Shown: one piece after another, positions 60,220 to 64,000 of the stretch | Numbering within the stretch: position 1 is the stretch's first letter | Layout of the letters: each line of letters starts with the position of its first letter | Origin: Exiguobacterium sp018617385 | Lineage (GTDB): Bacteria > Bacillota > Bacilli > Exiguobacteriales > Exiguobacteriaceae | Assembly: GCF_018617385.1 (NCBI RefSeq) | Contig: NZ_JACSKA010000002.1 | Span: 186,001-250,000, forward strand | DNA: 64,000 bases | Direction of reading: 5' to 3' | Notes under the pieces: generated by a model | What the model saw: only the letters and a program-made list of their open reading frames with translations | What the model was told of the DNA's origin: nothing | Databases searched by the model: none | Position numbers and translations under genes: made by a program

Positions 60220-61083
60220 TCACTTCTCTACGAAAAACATCGAGATGGCACCAAGCCCGACATGTGTCCCGACCGAGACCCCCATCTGCATGAGGTAAAT
60301 CTCGCCGGCAAAATCGGTTTCGGTTTCGAGCTTCGCTTTTAAGTTCTCCGCAATCCGTTGGTCCGATGTATACCCGATGATCACGAAATTCGTGATGTCC
60401 GGGTTGACGCGTTTCACGAACTCGTCCGTATAATGCTTTAGCACTTTACGGGTGCCTCGTTCCTTGGCAACAATGGCACCTTTCCCGTTCTTCATACTCA
60501 TGATGGGTTTTACCATGAGTAGTTTCCCGATGATAGCACTCGCGTTTGAGATCCGTCCGCTCTTGATCAAGTGGTCGAGGTCATCTACGGATAAGAAGTG
60601 CTTCACTTTCGTCTTGTACGTCTCATTGAAGTCAACGAGCTCTTCGAACGTCGCACCGGCTTCACGCATCTGTGCGCTCTTCAGCAACAGCCAGCCGCTA
60701 CCGTGACTCATCGAACGAGAGTCGACGACATGAATTTTGACAGGTGAGTCAGGATGCGCCTCTTCAAAGTACTCTTTTCCGATAACCGCTGATTGATACG
60801 ACCCACTTGTCCCACTCGACATGCAGATACATAAAATCTCCTCATGGCCGGCAGCGACCGCATCTTCCATCAATCGTAAGAACGTCGCTGGGCTCGGCAT
60901 CGCCGTCGTCGGGAATTCCGGGAGCGCTTCCAACATTCCGTAAAAATCATCCGGCTGGATATCCACCCGGTCCTGGTAAGACATATTGTTCATGGTGATG
61001 ATCAACGGTGCGACCCCGATGTTGTACTGTTCAAGCACTTCATCCGATAAGTCACACGTTGAATCTGCTAATAATTTAATCAT
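60220..61083 (-). CDS. DegV-family fatty-acid-binding protein
   Basis: 287 residues from the ATG at 61083 (GGAGG 5 bases upstream). DegV signatures: start 'IKLLADSTCDLSDEVLEQYNIGVAPLII', 'PTTAMPSPATFLRLM', 'ICMSSGTSGSYQSAVIG', 'VVDSRSMSHGSGWLLL' and 'DDLDHLIKSGRISNASAIIG'. The family delivers bound fatty acids to the FakA kinase for phospholipid synthesis; FakA is not in this window. Single gene. Confidence 0.93.
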   Translation of the reverse strand: MIKLLADSTCDLSDEVLEQYNIGVAPLIITMNNMSYQDRVDIQPDDFYGMLEALPEFPTTAMPSPATFLRLMEDAVAAGHEEILCICMSSGTSGSYQSAVIGKEYFEEAHPDSPVKIHVVDSRSMSHGSGWLLLKSAQMREAGATFEELVDFNETYKTKVKHFLSVDDLDHLIKSGRISNASAIIGKLLMVKPIMSMKNGKGAIVAKERGTRKVLKHYTDEFVKRVNPDITNFVIIGYTSDQRIAENLKAKLETETDFAGEIYLMQMGVSVGTHVGLGAISMFFVEK

Positions 61084-61198
61084 GCATTCCTCCAAAACTT
61101 TCTCCATAAGTGACGGGAATCATCCTATAACTTCGTCGATTCCGACGTCACGATAGGACCTCCTCTAGTGTAGCAGATTTGGAGGGTTAAATGTTTTT

Positions 61199-61681
61199 TT
61201 ACTGGGGTTGATGTGCGACTTGTTTTTCATGTTGCAAGAGCCATTCTTTTCGCCAAAGTCCGCCGGCATAGCCCGTCAATTTCCCAGTCGATCCGATGAC
61301 GCGATGACAAGGCACGACGATGCTCAGTTTGTTGCGTCCGTTCGTTGCTCCGACTGCGCGAACAGCCGTAGGTCGCTTCACGCGTTCGGCAAGTTCGCGG
61401 TAAGAAGCCGTCTCCGCATACGGGATGGTTTGTAACGCATCCCACACGTCATGCTGAAACGTTGTCCCGATTTGCTCAGTCGGGAACGTGAACGTCATAC
61501 GCTCGCCACGAAAGTAGGCGTTTAGTTCATCCTGGCATTGTCGCAATACATTTGGTACATCTTGCTCCATACTTCGTTTGCTTTCCCGCTCGACGAATAA
61601 GATCGATTGAACGACCTGCTCCGTTCCGATGATTTCTAAGACGCCAATCGGTGTCTCCACGTCTAATTTATACGTTCCCAT
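61199..61681 (-). CDS. ogt: Methylated-DNA--protein-cysteine methyltransferase
   Basis: 160 residues from the ATG at 61681 (GGAGG 7 bases upstream). The acceptor motif is 'VVPCHRVIG', and 'QHDVWDALQTIPYAETASYRELAERVKRP' gives the DNA-binding helix and reading finger. It transfers the methyl group of O6-methylguanine to its own Cys in one suicidal step. The start lies 14 bases inside alkA, so it is the third gene of the adaA-alkA-ogt operon. Confidence 0.93.
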   Translation of the reverse strand: MGTYKLDVETPIGVLEIIGTEQVVQSILFVERESKRSMEQDVPNVLRQCQDELNAYFRGERMTFTFPTEQIGTTFQHDVWDALQTIPYAETASYRELAERVKRPTAVRAVGATNGRNKLSIVVPCHRVIGSTGKLTGYAGGLWRKEWLLQHEKQVAHQPQ

Positions 61682-62561
61682 ATAATGACCTCCACAGATA
61701 GAATGTCGCGTATCCTTCCCAACCTTGCCACGATTCACCGTAGCGCTTCACTTCTTCAATCGTTGGTTTCTTCGCTGTCCCTAACTGATGCTGAATCGCT
61801 TGATGCAATCCGACATCCGCAATCGGAAAGGCTGATGCGTCTTGAAAACACTTCATCAACACATAGTCTGCTGTCCATGCTCCGACACCTCGTATCGCGA
61901 GTAACCGTTGACGGATATCAGCTGAAGAGTGTGATTGTAAAGCCGTTTTTGACAGGTCTCCATTCGTTATTTCCCGTGCAATATCAATGACATACTCCGC
62001 TTTCCTGCGACTGAATTGAAGCTCACGTAATTCTTCCGGTTCGAGCAGGGCGATTCGTTCCGCCCGCGGGAACGTCCAGTACGCTCTTCCTTCGACGACT
62101 CGATGGTCTCCATATCGTTCGACGAATCGCCGCTTGATCGTATAGGCGAAGGATAACGTGATTTGTTGTCCGATGATGGCCCATGTGAGGGCCTCGAACA
62201 AATCTGGGAAGCCAATCATCCGTAACCCGCGATGTGTTTCAATCAACGGTGCCAACAATTCATCTTTCGCCCCCATCGTTTCAAACGGTTTTAAATCGCG
62301 CTCAAGGTCTAACCAGTTTCGTACCTCACGTGCGACACGTTCCTTTTCTGTCTCTGATACTTCATCGAAAGGGAACCGTACATGAATGTGATTCACCTCT
62401 TCTCGAAGCTCGATCAGGATGAGCCGTTCCCCGATTCGCATCAACTTTCGAACCGTGTCAGGTGTGGTCACATGGAGCACTTCTTGTTCTGACCGACTTA
62501 AAAAGACGAGACACTCTTGAAAATCAAACGGCTGCTGAACAGCAAGTAGCATCTCTGTCAT
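61668..62561 (-). CDS. alkA: DNA-3-methyladenine glycosylase II
   Basis: 297 residues. C-terminal HhH-GPD fold: 'FEALTWAIIGQQITLSFAYTIKRRF', hairpin 'LLAIRGVGAWTADYVLMKCF' and the catalytic Asp in 'FPIADVGLHQAI'. An N-terminal domain (~1-100) precedes, as in E. coli AlkA. It excises 3-methyladenine and other alkylated bases. AAAGGAG precedes the ATG, which overlaps the adaA stop by 4 bases (ATGA). Confidence 0.93.
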   Translation of the reverse strand: MTEMLLAVQQPFDFQECLVFLSRSEQEVLHVTTPDTVRKLMRIGERLILIELREEVNHIHVRFPFDEVSETEKERVAREVRNWLDLERDLKPFETMGAKDELLAPLIETHRGLRMIGFPDLFEALTWAIIGQQITLSFAYTIKRRFVERYGDHRVVEGRAYWTFPRAERIALLEPEELRELQFSRRKAEYVIDIAREITNGDLSKTALQSHSSADIRQRLLAIRGVGAWTADYVLMKCFQDASAFPIADVGLHQAIQHQLGTAKKPTIEEVKRYGESWQGWEGYATFYLWRSLYGNV

Positions 62562-63106
62562 AGGTCCTCTCCTTTTCGATACGTGTTCGGTGTACAGCCT
62601 TTTACTTGTCGGAACACACGGTAAAAGTTCGATGGTGTTTGAAACCCGACCTCATAGCAGACCGTCAGATTACTCATGTCGGTCGTTCGCAACAAATAAG
62701 CCGCCTTGTCGATCCGAATCCGTTCAAGTAGTTGCCTCGGAGTCTCTCCTGTCGCCTGGGTGAATGTCCGCTCCAAATGAAAGGGACTCAGTTGGGCGTG
62801 TTCGGCAATCTGTTCAAGGCGAATGGGTTGTTTATAATGGTTCACGAGATACGCCGTCACTTGTTGAACGAGCGCACTGTGTGGGGCGTGTTCGACTTCT
62901 GGCTGACATCGCTTGCACGGTCGAAATCCATTTGTCTCCGCTTCTTCTCGCGTTACGTAAAAATCAACGTTCTCTTTCTTCGGTTTGCGGGATCGGCACG
63001 ATGGTCGGCAATAGATCCCGGTCGTTTTTACGGCTGTATAGAACAATCCGTCATAAGTTGCATCGCAGGCGAGCACTTTCGCCCACTTTTCGTCAAACGT
63101 CAACAT
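62558..63106 (-). CDS. adaA: AdaA-type methylphosphotriester sensor/activator
   Basis: 182 residues from the ATG at 63106 (AAAGGGGTGTGGAG upstream). The N-terminal Ada zinc domain has Cys in 'GIYCRPSCRSRKPKKENV' and 'FRPCKRCQPE'; then an AraC helix-turn-helix pair 'LEQIAEHAQLSPFHLERTFTQATGETPRQLLERIRIDKA' and 'VCYEVGFQTPSNFYRVFRQVKG'. After accepting a methyl group from DNA phosphotriesters it activates the adaptive response. First gene of the adaA-alkA-ogt operon, with an Ada-box-like sequence upstream. Confidence 0.93.
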   Translation of the reverse strand: MLTFDEKWAKVLACDATYDGLFYTAVKTTGIYCRPSCRSRKPKKENVDFYVTREEAETNGFRPCKRCQPEVEHAPHSALVQQVTAYLVNHYKQPIRLEQIAEHAQLSPFHLERTFTQATGETPRQLLERIRIDKAAYLLRTTDMSNLTVCYEVGFQTPSNFYRVFRQVKGCTPNTYRKGEDL

Positions 63107-63167
63107 CTCCACACCCCTTTCTTCTCTCACTGTAGCAAATCTAAAATCAACATTTCGTCCTCTTTCT

Positions 63168-63175
63168 TGCGCTTA
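63168..63175 (-). promoter_or_regulatory. Ada-box-like sequence before adaA
   Basis: On the minus strand TAAGCGCA, one base from the E. coli Ada box AAAGCGCA, about 62 bases before the adaA start codon. Confidence 0.4.
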
Positions 63176-63197
63176 CAATCCCCTCTTTTTGAAACGT

Positions 63198-63225
63198 TTT
63201 ACAGATTTCAATCGTATCCTATAGT
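63198..63225 (+). promoter_or_regulatory. Sigma-A-type promoter of mprF
   Basis: TTTACA, 16-base spacer, TATAGT; predicted leader about 48 bases. Confidence 0.65.
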
Positions 63226-63279
63226 ACGATTTAGACAGAAGCTGCTGTCAGTCCTATGGCAGATAAGGAGAAGATCGCA

Positions 63280-64000
63280 ATGCGTACTCGTTTTTCATGG
63301 AAACAATTAAAATGGCTCATTCCTATAGCGTTAATCGGCTTGATTTTGATTCAGAGCGGACAAGAGTTGAAAGACCTCTCGCTCGCGACCGCCTTCACGA
63401 CACTGAAACAACTGACCGGTTGGGAACAGTTCACACTCATCCTACTCGGTGGGATCGCTGTCTTGACGATGACGGGCTATGACTATTTCTTGCTACGCTC
63501 TTTACATATCGAGCTACCGAAACGAAAAATCGTTCAAACAGCGTGGATCACGAACTCGATGAACGGGATGCTCGGCTTCGGCGGCGTGATTGGGATTGCC
63601 CTTCGTACATCCCTCTACCGTCCCTATACGGATACGAAACGGCTACTCCGTGCCATCGGCTGGATGACCCCGACACTCATCAGTGGTCTGTCCATTCTTT
63701 CCATCGGTGTGCTCCTCGGAATCTTCCCGGCCGGCGGGCTTGTCGGTACGAAACCGTGGATTTGGCCGGTGCTACTCGCCGTGAGTGCGATGCTCCCATT
63801 TTATTTGTTCGTCACATCACGCCGATCAAATGTCGGGTGGTCCACTCTGCTCGGGTACACGATGACCTCGCTCGCAGAATGGGTCACCGCAGGATTCGTC
63901 GCCATTTATGCCTTGACGTTACTGGACGGGTCGGCCTCGTTCGTGCAACTCTTCGGGGTATTCATCGTCGCGACGGTCGTCGGTGTCGTCTCCCTCGTCC
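63280..64000 (+). CDS. mprF: MprF, phosphatidylglycerol lysyltransferase/flippase (3' end outside window)
   Basis: Begins at the ATG at 63280 with AAGGAG about 10 bases upstream and runs open to the window edge (240 codons seen). 'MRTRFSWKQLKWLIPIALIGLI' is the first membrane segment; further segments and 'SMNGMLGFGGVIGIALRTSLYRPY' match the N-terminal flippase part of MprF. Full-length MprF also has a C-terminal cytosolic aminoacyl-phosphatidylglycerol synthase domain, not visible here. It lowers surface negative charge and protects against cationic peptides. A stand-alone UPF0104-type flippase is the alternative. Confidence 0.8.
   Translation, partial: MRTRFSWKQLKWLIPIALIGLILIQSGQELKDLSLATAFTTLKQLTGWEQFTLILLGGIAVLTMTGYDYFLLRSLHIELPKRKIVQTAWITNSMNGMLGFGGVIGIALRTSLYRPYTDTKRLLRAIGWMTPTLISGLSILSIGVLLGIFPAGGLVGTKPWIWPVLLAVSAMLPFYLFVTSRRSNVGWSTLLGYTMTSLAEWVTAGFVAIYALTLLDGSASFVQLFGVFIVATVVGVVSLV

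Noticed and set aside
63186..63204. cre-like TGAAACGTTTTACA before mprF
   Set aside because: The central CG is shifted by one base relative to the cre consensus, so the match is not real.
1..64000. tRNA, rRNA, CRISPR arrays, insertion sequences, prophage genes
   Set aside because: None was recognised by eye on either strand; short or diverged examples could be missed without a covariance-model or repeat search.

Overview
The window is bacterial, about half G+C, densely packed, with strong AGGAGG-type ribosome sites, many TTG/GTG starts and classic hairpin-plus-U-run terminators. The gene content (AhpCF under a PerR-type box, CIRCE, CcpA cre sites, PadR/HAAS pair, YwbE, CdnL, an adaA-type Ada protein, MprF) points to the Bacilli. 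An Exiguobacterium-like organism fits best, but this is an inference from gene content and style, not from a search. A near-perfect parS site (24348-24363) suggests the region lies in the origin-proximal part of the chromosome.

Layout. 1-6.5 kb: tail of a membrane protein, tandem YflT-type stress proteins, a D-2-hydroxyacid dehydrogenase behind a pair of unusual GTPases, a VOC protein, and a formate/nitrite transporter with a structured leader. 6.5-13 kb: Na+/alanine-type symporter, a secreted GFWKN-domain protein, ywbE with a 55-residue basic partner, a GH13 alpha-glucosidase and a carboxylesterase. 13-22 kb: a 1168-residue secreted nuclease, FAD oxidoreductase, membrane-anchored unknown, large catalase, MFS transporter. 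22-31 kb: an active-looking diguanylate cyclase, parS, guaC with Pur boxes, then a minus-strand operon of a large EAL phosphodiesterase, P-loop kinase, metallo-hydrolase and acetyltransferase, and a luciferase-like oxidoreductase. 32-38 kb: YjiH-type transporter, C39-like cysteine protease candidate, UDG-like protein, rluF, SDR/TetR divergent pair, and a putative structured small RNA on the minus strand. 38-46 kb: CIRCE-controlled htpG, an AT-rich degenerate HNH protein, ahpCF, PadR/HAAS, aldo/keto reductase. 46-56 kb: metNIQ, a clear UDG-superfamily protein, adh, MarR, CdnL, soluble chemoreceptor, two unknowns, mqo. 56-59.6 kb: AT-rich island with a Nudix hydrolase converging on a PLD-SF2 helicase-DUF3427 protein. 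59.6-64 kb: phosphatase, DegV, the alkylation repair operon adaA-alkA-ogt, and the start of mprF, cut by the window edge.

How it fits together. Several themes recur: oxidative and general stress (YflT pair, catalase, AhpCF, HtpG), carbon control (cre or LacI-type sites at the symporter, glucosidase, nuclease and adh), cyclic-di-GMP signalling (one cyclase and one phosphodiesterase within 9 kb), DNA repair or uracil-glycosylase folds (three UDG-like proteins plus the Ada operon), and two likely imported defence-type genes (HNH at 40 kb, helicase at 57-59 kb). No tRNA, rRNA, CRISPR array or insertion sequence was recognised. All functional calls are from reading motifs; no database search was run.
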